From NCBI RefSeq assembly GCF_030445035.2, contig NC_080673.1, positions 183,315,216 to 183,379,215 of the forward strand: a stretch of 64,000 nucleotides of DNA, given 5' to 3'. Of this stretch, positions 1-12,400 are shown piece after piece. Position 1 is the stretch's first letter; every line of letters starts with the position of its first letter. The translations under genes were made by a program, and so were the position numbers. Source of the DNA: Dasypus novemcinctus. Lineage: Eukaryota > Chordata > Mammalia > Cingulata > Dasypodidae. The notes beneath the pieces were generated by a model that was given only the letters and a program-made list of their open reading frames with translations, had not been told where the DNA came from and made no database searches.

Positions 1-41
1 AAAATTTTAGAAAGTACATTATAGACTATGAAACCATATAG

Positions 42-234
42 CAGGGGTTCTTAACAAGGGGTCTGTGAGCTTGAATTGAAATTCAAAAAGATATTATTTT
101 TGTGGGGATGTGTTGGTGTGGGTGTGATATATTTATTAAGTAATGCACAGTATAGTGTGGACTTAGTAAAGGGTCCATGGTTTTCACCTGACTGGCAAAG
201 GGGTCCATGGAACAAAGAAGGTTAAGAACCCCTG
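42..234. mobile_element. Non-autonomous hAT-type DNA transposon
   Basis: Terminal inverted repeats CAGGGGTTCTTAAC at both ends, with imperfect 8-bp TSDs CCATATAG / CCTTACAG. The length of about 193 bp has no coding capacity. It lies in ANAPC4 intron 18. Confidence 0.75.
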
Positions 235-377
235 CCTTACAGAAAGGCTAAGATATGTCTAATATTTATGGGTCTGACAACCTGTCAAGTAATCTATTAC
301 TTGCTTAAGAGTACCAAAATAATCACCAAACTTGAGCTGAATCAGAGTAGTATCAGCACATGAGGAAAATATATTAC

Positions 378-424
378 CTTATTTAGCTCAGGAAGCACAT
401 GGTCTTCTGTCATTCTCAACATTG
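378..424 (-). CDS. ANAPC4: ANAPC4 exon 18 (last in window)
   Basis: 47 nt encoding (A)MLRMTEDHVLPELNK. Acceptor TATTTCCAG, donor AAG|GTAATA. The transcript continues past the left edge. Confidence 0.95.
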
Positions 425-3400
425 CTGGAAATACAGAGTTAAGACATTCTTTAAAGAAAACTACAAATAAAATTGTAATTATAAATGCATTTCCAAAGAC
501 TAAAGATTTAGTTTCACTCAAGACTAAACCTTCGATTTGAAACAGCACCTAATAGGGTAAGATATTTGTAATATTTTTACTTTCTCCAAGGAAAACTTAT
601 TTTTCTTTTGAAAACTCAAGGGTAAAGAGCCTAAATTTGATTTTTCAGGTTTAAAACTGTTAGCCTAACCATTCTAGACTATTCTTTCTTTTTCTCCTTA
701 AATTCAAGAAGCTGCCACTCCAGACAAATTTATCTGCTGTCCTGTGCTAAGATTTTGTGTACATGGGTTTTTCCTTCAAACCTACTGATGTTTCCTCCCT
801 TAAAATATGCAAGTGATTTTTTCCCAAAGCCTCAGAATACCGAGAGAGGTTTACCTCACTTAGGCTTTTTTTTCCCTACGCAGACATCTGCACTGATCTT
901 TATGTGTATACACACACTTACATATATGCGAATTTCCATATTTTTCTTTAATATCTATGGTTGACTCTTTCCTTTCATAGGGTTGTCTTCATCAGTAGTT
1001 TTTGTATGCTGTCCATCTGGGTCAGGAATAAGTATGCTGCATGTCCTTCTGCAGTGCTGGAATATGCTTCTTTATAGTGTCAGTAAGAAGCATGTTGGAC
1101 ATACTTCTGCTAATGCAGACTATTTTAAAACTGTTTCTAATTAATTTGAATATCTAGCTTATCTCAAAAACCTGCCATAATCCAGTTCAACTCCTCCATT
1201 CATCTATCTAAGAAATATTTATCGAGTATACTACAGGTGCTAGGAATACAGTAATATGAAGGAAAAAAGTTACTGCCCTCATAGAGGTTACATTTTACAA
1301 AAGAGAAAACCAAGGCTATACAGCTAACATTTGGCAAAGTTGGAATTGCAATTAGGTCTCCAATTCTCCAATTCAGTATCCATTCCACAATGCCATCCTC
1401 TAACAAAAGCATGAACAGTATTTTGTTTCTCTTCTAATTCTGCTTCTTATTACAGTTAGGACATTCAAATAAGAATATTAAGAATATTAAGAATAGAAGC
1501 TGCCTAAATTACCTCCAATAATTGTAAGTAAAACAAAACTACTTCTTCTGTAAAGGAAAATGATTTCTAAGGTCTCATTCAGTTGTGATATTGCAAGACT
1601 CTTTGCTGTAATTAACAACTCTCAAATAGGCTGGCCTAATAAACACTCTGGCTCCCCATTCTGGCTAGTGCTGGTAGTTTTGAAAAAATCGAAAATGTTC
1701 AAATATCAACATTTGTAGATCACATCAAGTTTTTAAGCAAAAGCAATTATATTAGGTCAATAAACATGAAGTTTGCTTTTATAACATGAAAACTGAAAAC
1801 ATGGCTATTTACTGAAAGGATATTAACACATTACAGGGAATTTATCGTTCATTTCACTCATTAAAATTTTAACAAATATGGAAAAAATGCTACTTAAAAC
1901 TGAATCTTGCCTATGTTGGAGGAAAATGAATTCTAGATTATTTCAAGGATATTAACAGGTCACAAAAACAGCAGTGAAAATGGACTTAAATAAAAGATGC
2001 ACACACCAAAAAGTGATTAAAACATGTGATACAACCTTTCAATAAACACTTAACTACTCACCCCAGTGCAAAGGCGCTATGGAGACACAAGCAATCTATC
2101 GGTCTAGGCCCTCGCCCACAGTAGCCTGTGCTCTACCCAGCTGGAACATCACAGTCCCATGTGCTGGCCACTAGCCACATCTGGCCACTGGGCACTTCAA
2201 CTATGCCTAGTATGACTTTGGAACTCAGTTTATAATTTTATTTACTTTTAATTAATTTAAATTTTGACAGCCACATGTGCCTAGTGGCTACTCTACTGGG
2301 CAATGTTGAGCTAGAGACAGAAGACCAAAGTTTAAAACAGTAGATAAGCCACTCAAGAGCAGAGGCTTATTTTTTCCCTTTTAAATCTAACAGGGCTCAC
2401 CACATAGCAGGGATTCAAAGATATTTAATCCACAGAGACATTACAAGGTAGAAAAGGATGAACTATCAGTGAGTGATGGAGGCAATAAGTACTACAAGAT
2501 AGCTTCAATATATCTGCAGGGAGGTAGGGATAGGTTGATAACTGCTAAAGCTGGTGAAGGGTACAGGGAGTTCATCACACTATTCTCTCAACTTTTATAG
2601 GTATTTGAAATTTTACTAGAGCAACTGAACCATTCTAAGATGATACTCCCACCGGTTTTTAAAAGGTGTTAGAATAACAGAAATGTCTCATTCCATTAAC
2701 TTACCCACATACAGCCACCGAAAAAATGCTTTGAAGTTTTTCATGCTACTATCTATAACTCTAAAAAGATAAAAATAGAAGGAATCAGAAAACAAAATTA
2801 TTGTGTGAGATTTATGTATCACTGCTCAATTGTCATGGAATGTAAGAATCCTCACTTTTATATTTTATCCTATCTGGATGACCTTTAAACCTTTAGAATA
2901 GCAGTTTTTACAAAATCAAACACACACCTAAAAATAAAATTTTGAAAGAGCAAATCCTGATTCTTTTAAAAAATACAGCAAATAACTCAGATTCTAACTG
3001 GTTATAACAGCCTTGCCACAAATTGCGTAATATTCTTTCCTAGCATTCAGTAAAGTGTGAAATCCTTTTCTAACTTTGCAAATAAAAGATATCAGGAAAA
3101 CAACATTTTCAGCATTTGCAGTTTTTAAAAAAATGCTCACTGGTCAGTAAGGAAAAATAAACCATCAACCCAAACAGAAAACCACTATTATAAATTTGTA
3201 CTATGTCACTACCACTGACATTAAAGAACATTATTTTTGGAAGTTGACTTTTGATCCTTACAATAGCTAATGAGATCTCAAAAACTAAATTTCCCTGGGC
3301 AAAGGTACTCCCCAAAATTAGTCTTACAAATGGAAGTCATCTTCATTTTGATGAAACGTTCTCTGAATATAGAGATGCATAAAATTTTTTTAAATCTCTT

Positions 3401-6400
3401 TAAGGTCACATCTAAAGATATTTATTCTAAGCAAATAATATCTGCCCTCTTCATTACTAAATCTCAAAACCCTGTCCAAACATGAAGTCTTACAATACTA
3501 CTGGAGAGGCAGGTCGGTACCATTAACCTTTCTGAACAGAGTAGAACACTTGAAAGAAAACAGTGACATCTCTTATGTTACCAAGCAATATGGTCAAAAC
3601 TCCCTTGCAGTAAAAATGAAAAAACAAAAACAAAAACTCATCACTTTACGAGTTTACCTGAATACTAATTTGGCATACATAAACTCTATTTAAATATTTT
3701 CGCCATATTTATCACTACCTTCCTATTTTTTTTTTTTTAAAGGTACCAAAGATTGAACCCAGGACTTCATACATGGGAAGCAGGCGCTCAACCACTGAGC
3801 TACATCCACTCCCCACCAGCACTCATCTTTTAAAATAAACTTTATGGAGGTGCAATTTACATAAAATTAAAGGTACCCATTGCAAGTATGTAATTTGAAG
3901 AACTTTGATGAGTTTATACAGACATGTAGCCACCACCACAATCAAGTCAGAGACCATTTCCATTGGCCTGAGAAATTCCTTTGAGTCCTTTCTCTTGATC
4001 CTCCACCCTTACCCATGCAACATTAAAATTCTCTCTGCTTCATTTCCTCCATTTGTAACCTACAATAATAATGCTATAAACTGTAACAATAATGCTATAG
4101 TCTACTTAGCTCAAAGGAATGGGAAAGTAAACTATCTTTCATTCATATTCAAAGGTGTTCATAAAGAGCTTAATAGTTTATATTTACTCGGTGAATCAAA
4201 ACATAACTCAACATATGGGACAAGTAATCTCATTTCTCTTCTGAATATAGTGTCTATAGTCTCCACCTTCCAAGATTCCCTTAAAATGACAGTGGATGGG
4301 GAAGGGGGGCATGTGTATAAACCCATGATAACAACAGAGAAAGGAGAAATGAGATGAAAATAAATTTCAGAAATGCCAAGAGTCAAGGGAGGTCTGGAAA
4401 CTGACAGAGCTCAGCGGAGGAAGTCATCTGCCAGAAGGTGGACAGAGGGCAGGAAGGAGCCGCCACCCTGGAGAACCCCAGGAATGCTCAGATCTTAGAA
4501 TGTCAAGTTCAACAGAGGCACTAAGATGATGTGTGGGCTGGAGATAAGGGGAAAACTAAATATGAATAAACAGGAAAGCATCAGAGCATCTCAAGAAAGC
4601 CTGTAATTGAAATGTCTCATAGATATATATTTTTGAATAAAGATGGTGTTGTTGGAAAAAAAAAAGCCTGTAACAAGAGAACAAGATAAACAGAAAAGTG
4701 GTCCATGAAGCAAAGATAATTCAGGGCGTAAGAGAGATCTTAAAAATACCTAATTAATATCCTCAGAGATACTGGAGAAGAGTTACATCCACAAAACAAG
4801 GGCACAGCATTGGCAAGACAGTAAAGAAACAAAAAAAAGCTTTTTGAAATTAAATGACTGGATTGCCATAATAGAAAATTCAATAGGTGGTTCGGTCAGT
4901 TCATTAATATTGTCTTCCACCTTAACTTTGGTAGACTGAGTTATGTATCCCCACCACCAAAAAAAAAAACCATGTTCTTAATTTTAATCTGCCTTCTTGT
5001 GGGTGTGAACCAGTTGTAAAAAGGACCTCTGGAAATGTTATTTTAAAACATGGCTCATTTGGGGAACGCGTGTAGCTCAGTGGTTGAGTACCTGCTTCCC
5101 AAGCCTGAAGTCCCAGGTTCAATTTCTGGGAGCTCCTTAAAAAATAAAAAAGGCTGATTGAATGAGTAATCCAGATTACTGGAGGCCCCTAAGGAGGCCA
5201 CAGCAAGGAGCAGGAAGTCAGTGGGAACCCAGAAGAGAACGGACAGGACAAGGACCCCAAGGACTGCACAAGCCAACATGAGGAGCACACTGCCAACCCC
5301 AGGAGGAAAAAAGCCGCCTACCCTCAAAACTGCCAGCCAATAAATTCTTGTTGTTGAAGCCAAAGACAGTTTGTTGTTATTTGTCAAACTGAGGCGCTAC
5401 CTTAATTACTTATCCCTAAATTCACAGCCCAGATCTTATCATTACCAACTTCAACTTTCCCAAATCTCATTTGCAGGTATCCCACTTTCTGTATTTCCAG
5501 CATCCTCTCTCCAGCAACCTGGCATTCGCCCCACTGGAACATGCTGAGTGTGGATTCTACCACCCTCTAACTTTCTCTCACAAACTCCCTCCCATGTCCT
5601 CACTTCTGTCAACCAGATCAGACTCCAGGTTCTCTGTTTTAATCAGACCCTTGCTTCAACTCACATGCCCCTCTCTGGTTTCGTTACACTTGCCAAGCCC
5701 AGGACATCTAACTGTTGAGCCCCTGCAGCAGACCCTGACTGGAGAAACCCACACAGCCATGCTGGCTGCTCTCATCGTTAACACCCCCATGGGCACTCAC
5801 CGTGGGCCCCCAGCTCTGCTGGCAACCCTGCTGTGTGCTGCGGGTCCCTTCTCTCTCCCTCTCACTCTAAACCTCCATCACCTCCTCCCCAACCTTACTT
5901 TCAGCTGATGACAGACTATTTCCTATTTCATTAACATATAAAAAATATTTAGAAGTGAACACCTGCAAATTAATTCCAGAATCTTGGGAAACGGACTTTG
6001 GCCCAGTGGTTAGGGCGTCCGTCTACCATATGGGAGGTCCACGGTTCAAACCCCGGGCCTCCTTGACCCGTGTGGAGCTGGCCATGTGCAGTGCTGATGC
6101 GCGCAAGGAGTGCCCTGTCACGCAAGGGTGTCCCCCGCGTGGAGGAGCCCCACGCGCAAGGAGTGTGCCCGTGAGGAAGCCGCCCAGCGTGAAAAGAAAG
6201 TGCAGCCTGCCGAGGAATGGCGCTGCCCACACTTCCCGTGCCGCTGACGACAACAGAAGCGGACAAAGAAACAAGACGCAGCAAATAGACACCAAGAACA
6301 GACAACCAGGGGAGGGGGGAAATTAAATAAATAAATCTTTAAAAAAAAAAAAAAAATTCCAGAATCTTCACACGCACACACACACACACACACACGCGTG

Positions 6401-9400
6401 CCAGTCTTCCCCTTTTCAGTAAATGTCAAGTCTAAAACTCATTTATTTCTGTGGTCACCGCTCGGGCTGAAGTGTGGTTTGCTGGCCTGGTGGGGGAGCA
6501 GCCGCGGCAGGCCAAGCCGCTGCCCCCATAATAGGGTGGCTGGTCGGACTCACTGCCACCCCTGACGGGAGCTCGGCATGGGCGCAGAGTGCCCTCGGGT
6601 CTCCCCTTCTCGGCAGCCATGCTTCCGCGGCCGCCCCTCCTCCCGGATGGCGCCACACGATGCCTTGTGGGGCGGCACCCTTCTTCTTCTTTCTCCCTGC
6701 GCAGGCGCAGGGCGGAAAAATCCAGTCTGCCCTTTTCCCCTCCCCCGACAGCAGCAACAGCCAGGCGTGGGCAGAAAAATCCAGTCTGCCCTTTTCCCTC
6801 CCCCCGACAGCAGCAACAGCCAGGCGTGGGCGGGAAACTCAAGTCTGCCCTCTACCCCAGCAACAGCAGCCACCAATCACTAAACCCTGCCCCTTCCCCC
6901 AGCAACAGCGACAGCCAATCCCTAACCACCACCCCTCCCCCGTCCAGTACCGCCCACTGACCTTTCTCCGGCAACCAATCAGAACAGGGCGTGGCTTCGA
7001 CCAATCAGCCTTCCCCAGCCCCTATAAAACTGTTGCCTCTCCCTCAATAAAGTGGACTTGCGTGTTTACCTTGTCTCCGCGGTAGTTTTTCTGCCGTGCG
7101 CCCTCCAGTCCTGAGAGCCCCCGACAAGGGCCTGGCCTCCCTTGTCCCCAGTTCGTCGCCTGCTTCTCCGGGCGACCCCTTCGTCGCCGGCTTTGCCGGG
7201 CGACCCCGTCAGCCGAACTGCGCAACCCCCGTGAGACCGACCCCTCGTCTGCTGCCGGACCGACCCCTCGTCCCAAGCGGGACCGATCCCTCGTCCCAAG
7301 TGGGACCGACCCCTCGTCCTGAGCTGGACCGACCCCTCGTCCGCAGCCAGACCCCACCTCTACTGACTGAGCAAGCCGCCGCATATTTCACCAGCAACAT
7401 CCAATCATTCAGTCAACCTTATTTCAACTTTCAAAATATATCCAGATTCTGACCACTTATTAAGTCACTATTGCCTCTGTCCTTGCCTTCCTATTATTCT
7501 CAAGACTAAGTAAGCCACATGAAGGATCTTTTTAAAATTTAGGTCCTATCTGGTCCTCTCACACATCATACCTCTGCTTATAACTCCCCCAGGGCTTCTC
7601 ATTAGGGAGCGAAATGAGTGAAAGCCAAAGTCCTTCCACCTGCCTACAGGTTCTATGAGGACATCACCTCTCTCAATTCATTCCCCACCTCTCATGCTTA
7701 CCCATTCACTCATTCATTTTACATTAGCTACAGTGGCCTCTTTTGAGGTCCCTGAAACATGCCAGGCAAACTCAGTGCCTTTCCATGTGATATCCTTTCC
7801 ACCCCCAGGTAGCCAAAGGGGTTGCTCCCGCCTGCCTGGTCACTCTGCAACTCACCTTCTCAGGGAGGTCTCCTGACCACCTACTTAAAATTGTAACCAC
7901 CACTGCTAGCATAACCAAGGTTCTTCTTCCCTGCTTGAACTTTCTCACCACTACCTACTGCTATCTGACATACCACATATTTTTTGTTGTTGTTTTATTT
8001 TATTTATTATTTGACAAACCATACATTTTAACTAAACATTTGTTTATTGTCTGTCTCACATTAGAATATAAGCTCTACAAAGACAAAGATTATCTTTTTG
8101 CTCACTGCTATATTCTCAGCATCCTCAACAGTGTTTGAAACGTAGTTGAATACTTAATAAAGTCTACTGAAAAAATGAAAGCATTGGACAATAAAGTCAA
8201 AAACATTTCTCAGAAAACAGAAAAGACAAGTATGAAAAATGTAAGAGACAAAGAAGATCAACCCATGGAGTCTAATAGCTGACCAATATATTTCTATAAC
8301 AAAAGTCTAGTTTAAAAAGAAAAAGAAAAGGAAATTATCTGAATAAAAACACAGAATTCCCTAGCACTAAACAAGGTTCTTTAACAATGAATGAAAAGGC
8401 CCACAATGAGAAATGCTATTGTGCAATTTTAACATATCAAGGATAAAGAAAAAAGCTTTCAGAGATGAGGAAAAAAATACCCTATAGAGGAATGAGAATA
8501 GAAGGGCACCAGACCTTCCATTAGCAACCAAAGGCCAGAACACAATGGAGCAATGCCTTCAAAGTTCCGTGAAAGATTATTTCCCCCTTAGAATCATATA
8601 CCCAGCCAAAATCATCAATCAAGTGTGAGGGTAGGAGAAAAGACAGAAAGGACACAAAGTTTATCTTCCATCATCTGTTTTATGAGTAAGTCACTGGAGA
8701 ATGTTTTCTAGCAAAATGATTAAGAAACCAAAAAGGAAAGGAAATCCTGGAAATCCTGACAAAAACCCCTGCAGGGCAGCTGAGCAGGAGATCTGAGGCA
8801 CAACTGTCCAGTTTAACACTGGGGAATGGATGGCTATGGAATGGAATGGGACAGAAAGGAATACCTGGGACATGATACCACATTTGAGAAAGTGAAAGAG
8901 CTTAAGGATATGATAAAGGCAGACAATACAATGAAAAAGGAGAGCCAAATAGAGTCTAAGAAATCAAAACAAACAGAAGGAAAAAACAACGATTTAAAAA
9001 AATTGATAATTAAAAGAAATGGCAACATAATCATCTAATTTAGAAATAATGAGGTAGCCGATTAAAGAAACAGATATAAGAGTTAAAATGATTCCCTCTG
9101 GATGGAGGACCTGAAGTGAGGATGGGTGGGACAGGAAAATAGCATTTTATAAGATCTCTGTGCTATTGGTTTAATCGTATAAAGATATAAAATTTTCTAT
9201 AAAAATACTCATTTAAAGACAATTATGACAACTTGCTGGGTTCTTATTTAAGTTAAAAAGTAAGATACTCTCAGGTCAACGATATCAGGTATCCACAACA
9301 CTTACTGAAGAAGTTCATTTGCCTTGAGTATGAAAGAACCCACAGCAGTGATAGCACCTAAAGGGAAAAAATAGGCAAATATCATTTGTCAAATAAGTAA

Positions 9401-12400
9401 ACTATAATAAGGTATTCTACTGAGAAATGAAATTACTACCTTTACCTTCAATCCCTGAAGCATCTAGTCCAAGAGGTTCATATTTTTGCTTCCATGATGC
9501 CATTCCTTTCAATTCACTCAAATGGTATAATAAAGACTCTGAGCCACTATCAAACCAGAGCAGAAATGAATGAGTATCATTACTATCATCAAAGTGGCAG
9601 GTTACTACTATCTTTTGCCTGAAAATTTCTAAATTTTAAAAAATAAAATCTAGAAGTAACTTTAATCTTCTTTCTATGAGAAATGGTTATTTCTCAAAAC
9701 TATTTCTAAAAACTGCAGCAGAATCATTTGGTCATTATGACTTCTAAGATGAACATAGGCCCACAGAGTAAATTTTGTAAGAGGATTAAATTATGTTCCA
9801 CAATTAGTCACGACATTTAAAAATTGTTATATGATCATCTTGTTCACTCAAAAGCTACATCTTAACCATTCAACAAATATTTATTAAGCATCAACTTTCG
9901 GTCAGGAACTGTGCTAGATACTGGGAACATAATGCTGACCAAACGACAGGGTCTTTGTTGCTCTGAGAGTCTAATGGGGGAGACTGCCATAACCCTACAA
10001 CCATACAGTGTGCTGCTCTAAGTACTGCAAAACCTTGCAGGAAACTGCACAAGGTGCAGGTCCAACACAAAAGCCTGATCTGGTCTGGGGCATTAGGGAA
10101 AGCTGCTCTGAAGAATGCAAGTGAAGGGCAGGGGAGGAGTATTCCAGAAAGGGAGACGGACACACAAAAACCCTGGGGTGGTACACAAAATGTGAAGTTG
10201 AGAAACTAAATGGCCACACCAGTATGGGCAAAGCAGAGAGGCAGATATGCTAAAGCCATGCAAAGGATTCTGGTCTTGGTCCTAAGAGCAATGGGAAATC
10301 ACTGGAAGTTTGTGAGAGAGGAACATGCTCAGATGCACTGTGAAGAATACATCAGAGGGGCACAATGTGGCCTGGAGAAGACCAGTCAGGAAGCTACTGC
10401 AGTGGACCAAGGGTGAGGTGATGGTAGCTGGGGCCTAGGGACTCAGAGCATAAAGGGATTTCTCAAAATTTAAGTAGGAAACTCAGTATGTACTTGCAAA
10501 TGGTTTCACTGAGGCAGCTGTGGACAGAAATAGCATGAGATGTGAAGATCTGGGATGGAGTTTTGGCTCTGACAGTAATATTGGGCCAGTCATATAACCA
10601 TTTTGAATATTAGTTTTTTGTGTAAAATGAGGATAATCATAAGCAACACCTTACTATGGTATTAAGTTTTAAAAAAATATCATGCACTTTGTAAACTATA
10701 GGATGATACACAAACAGATATACTTTCCCAACCTCAAAAAAGGGGCATGTGTCCTATTTCAAAATACACCTCATGGCTGTTTGGGTGAGAAAAGAAGCCC
10801 AGACAGGACCTAGCCTGGGCTAAAGATGTTAGAAATTATTTCACACACCCAAATTAGCATTACTGATTCTTTAAGTCTTGATTCCCCTCAAATGTCAATC
10901 AACAATTCTAACTAGAAAAGGCTAAAAAGAGGATGAAGTGAAAGTTGCAAAAGAAAACCAATGCCATGGTACAAGGGTTCCATGTACATGTGGATTTAAT
11001 ACCAGAAAATTCTACATCACCTGCATACCTCTGTAAGTGACTTATAACCAATTTTTGTATACTGGAATATGATGACTCTATAGACTGGCCAAGCTTTTTT
11101 AAGCCCTAATTAAAAGAAGAAAATATATTTAGCATACAACTAGGACACTATATATCATTCTCTTATAAATAAATGAGAATGTGTTCATAGATACTTGAAC
11201 TGTACCTTTACTGTTAACTGGTTCATTAAGAGTGTCTGAAGTTCAGCACTACAATGAAAAATAACATATTTTTAGTCATTTATCTATTCAAAACATGAAT
11301 ATATCACCTCAACTTCAAAATTTCAAAGTACAAACAAGATTTCTAAACAAAGTAAAAAAAAAGAAATAGCCCCTCCCTCCAAATTAAGACTTTGTGGTAC
11401 TCACAAAGGAAAGAACAAAGAACAGAAAACAAAGTCCAGAACAGATTAAAGCACAAATGAGGATGTACTGTATGCTAAAACAACATTTCAAACCAGAAAG
11501 GAGAAGGTTAATACTCAATAAAGCACAATGGGGAATTATCTAAACACCAAGGAAGAAAAGAAGTTAGCCTTTTAGGACATAAAACCAAATAAATCACATG
11601 TGGAATATGTAAAGGGGAAAAATATAAACCATAAAAAAGCGCAATCTTTGAATACTGGGCCAGGCATTTCTAGAAACAATAGCAAAGGCAGATACCATAA
11701 AGGGAAGAAAGATTTGGACACATACAAGTTTTTTAACTTTTATATATATATTTTTTCATGTAAAAGCAATCGAATATGTGTGTGTATACACATACAATAC
11801 ATAAACATATGTATATATAATAATCACATTTATATAAAAATATGTGCATAGGAAAATCTAGGACTGTTAACAGAAATTATGAATGTAATAGTGGCTTTGG
11901 AGAGTAATGGGATTAAGGGACGTTTTTACAGTCCTTTTTTTCTGTTCACCAATATTTTCTAAAATTTTTTACAATGGATATGAATTATTTTTAAATAAAA
12001 AATTACCTTAAAAAAAGGAAGAAAAGCGAAAGCACCTAATAGGAGCTTATTACCTTGCTTTCCCCCACAACAGCAGGTGCATGAATTCATCTTGCACTGA
12101 GGTGGTTGTGTTCTTTTCCTAGAAGAAATGAATAAAATGGCGATATATATGCTAATAAACTACAAGCATATATATTTGAAATTACGGGAACAACACAACT
12201 CCCTCCCTGTTCCCCTGCCTTCCCTCACATCCCTATTTAAATTGATCACCTGTGTATCAGTGGCTGGAAGACAGCCAGTCAGCTATTCCAGCACCTGTCC
12301 TCCTCCCCCAAGCTCTACCTGCTCTACTCCAGAACCCTGTCCCTACCTAGGCCCTGTCAGTAGGGAGAGAGACGTTTTTCCAAATCTCTCTGAGAAGGAA

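Larger units (their letters stand above)
6450..7383 (+). mobile_element. Solo retroviral LTR, 934 bp, class II-like
   Basis: Begins TGTGGTCACC, ends GCCGCCGCA, with a perfect 6-bp TSD TATTTC (6444-6449, 7384-7389). U3 is CpG-rich with a 59-bp tandem repeat (6716-6833 plus a partial third copy), CCAAT boxes (6975, 7001) and a GGGCGTGG box. TATAAAA is at 7025-7031 and AATAAA at 7048-7053, which implies a very short R. U5 holds five 23-bp tandem units (7236-7350). No internal viral genes are present. The 6-bp TSD and short R fit a betaretrovirus-like (class II) element; that is inference. It is antisense to ANAPC4, in intron 16. Confidence 0.9.
5440..8170 (+). repeat. L2 LINE, split by a SINE and a solo LTR
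   Basis: The 3' part (7390-8170) has the L2 tail landmarks: GCTTATAACTCCCCCAGGGC, GTCTGTCTCACATTAGAATA, TAAGCTCTACAAAG, ending TTGAATACTTAATAAAG. The C/T-rich stretch 5440-5950 reads as its upstream portion. The SINE at 5986-6354 and the LTR at 6450-7383 are later insertions. Confidence 0.7.

Noticed and set aside
3905-4357. 150-residue plus-strand frame
   Set aside because: It starts in an old L1-like fragment and continues into intron sequence; no recognisable domain or splice context.
5471-5908. 145-residue plus-strand frame, Pro/Leu-rich
   Set aside because: Lies in the C/T-rich L2 body; chance open frame.
6474-7085. 203-residue plus-strand frame and several others at 6.4-7.4 kb
   Set aside because: They lie inside the solo LTR. 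Low-complexity Pro/Ser/Arg translations of tandem repeats, with no protein family visible.
6450-7383. A CpG-island promoter of an unknown host gene
   Set aside because: The TSD, TG...CA ends and TATA/AATAAA spacing identify it as an LTR. Promoter activity remains possible but would be element-derived.
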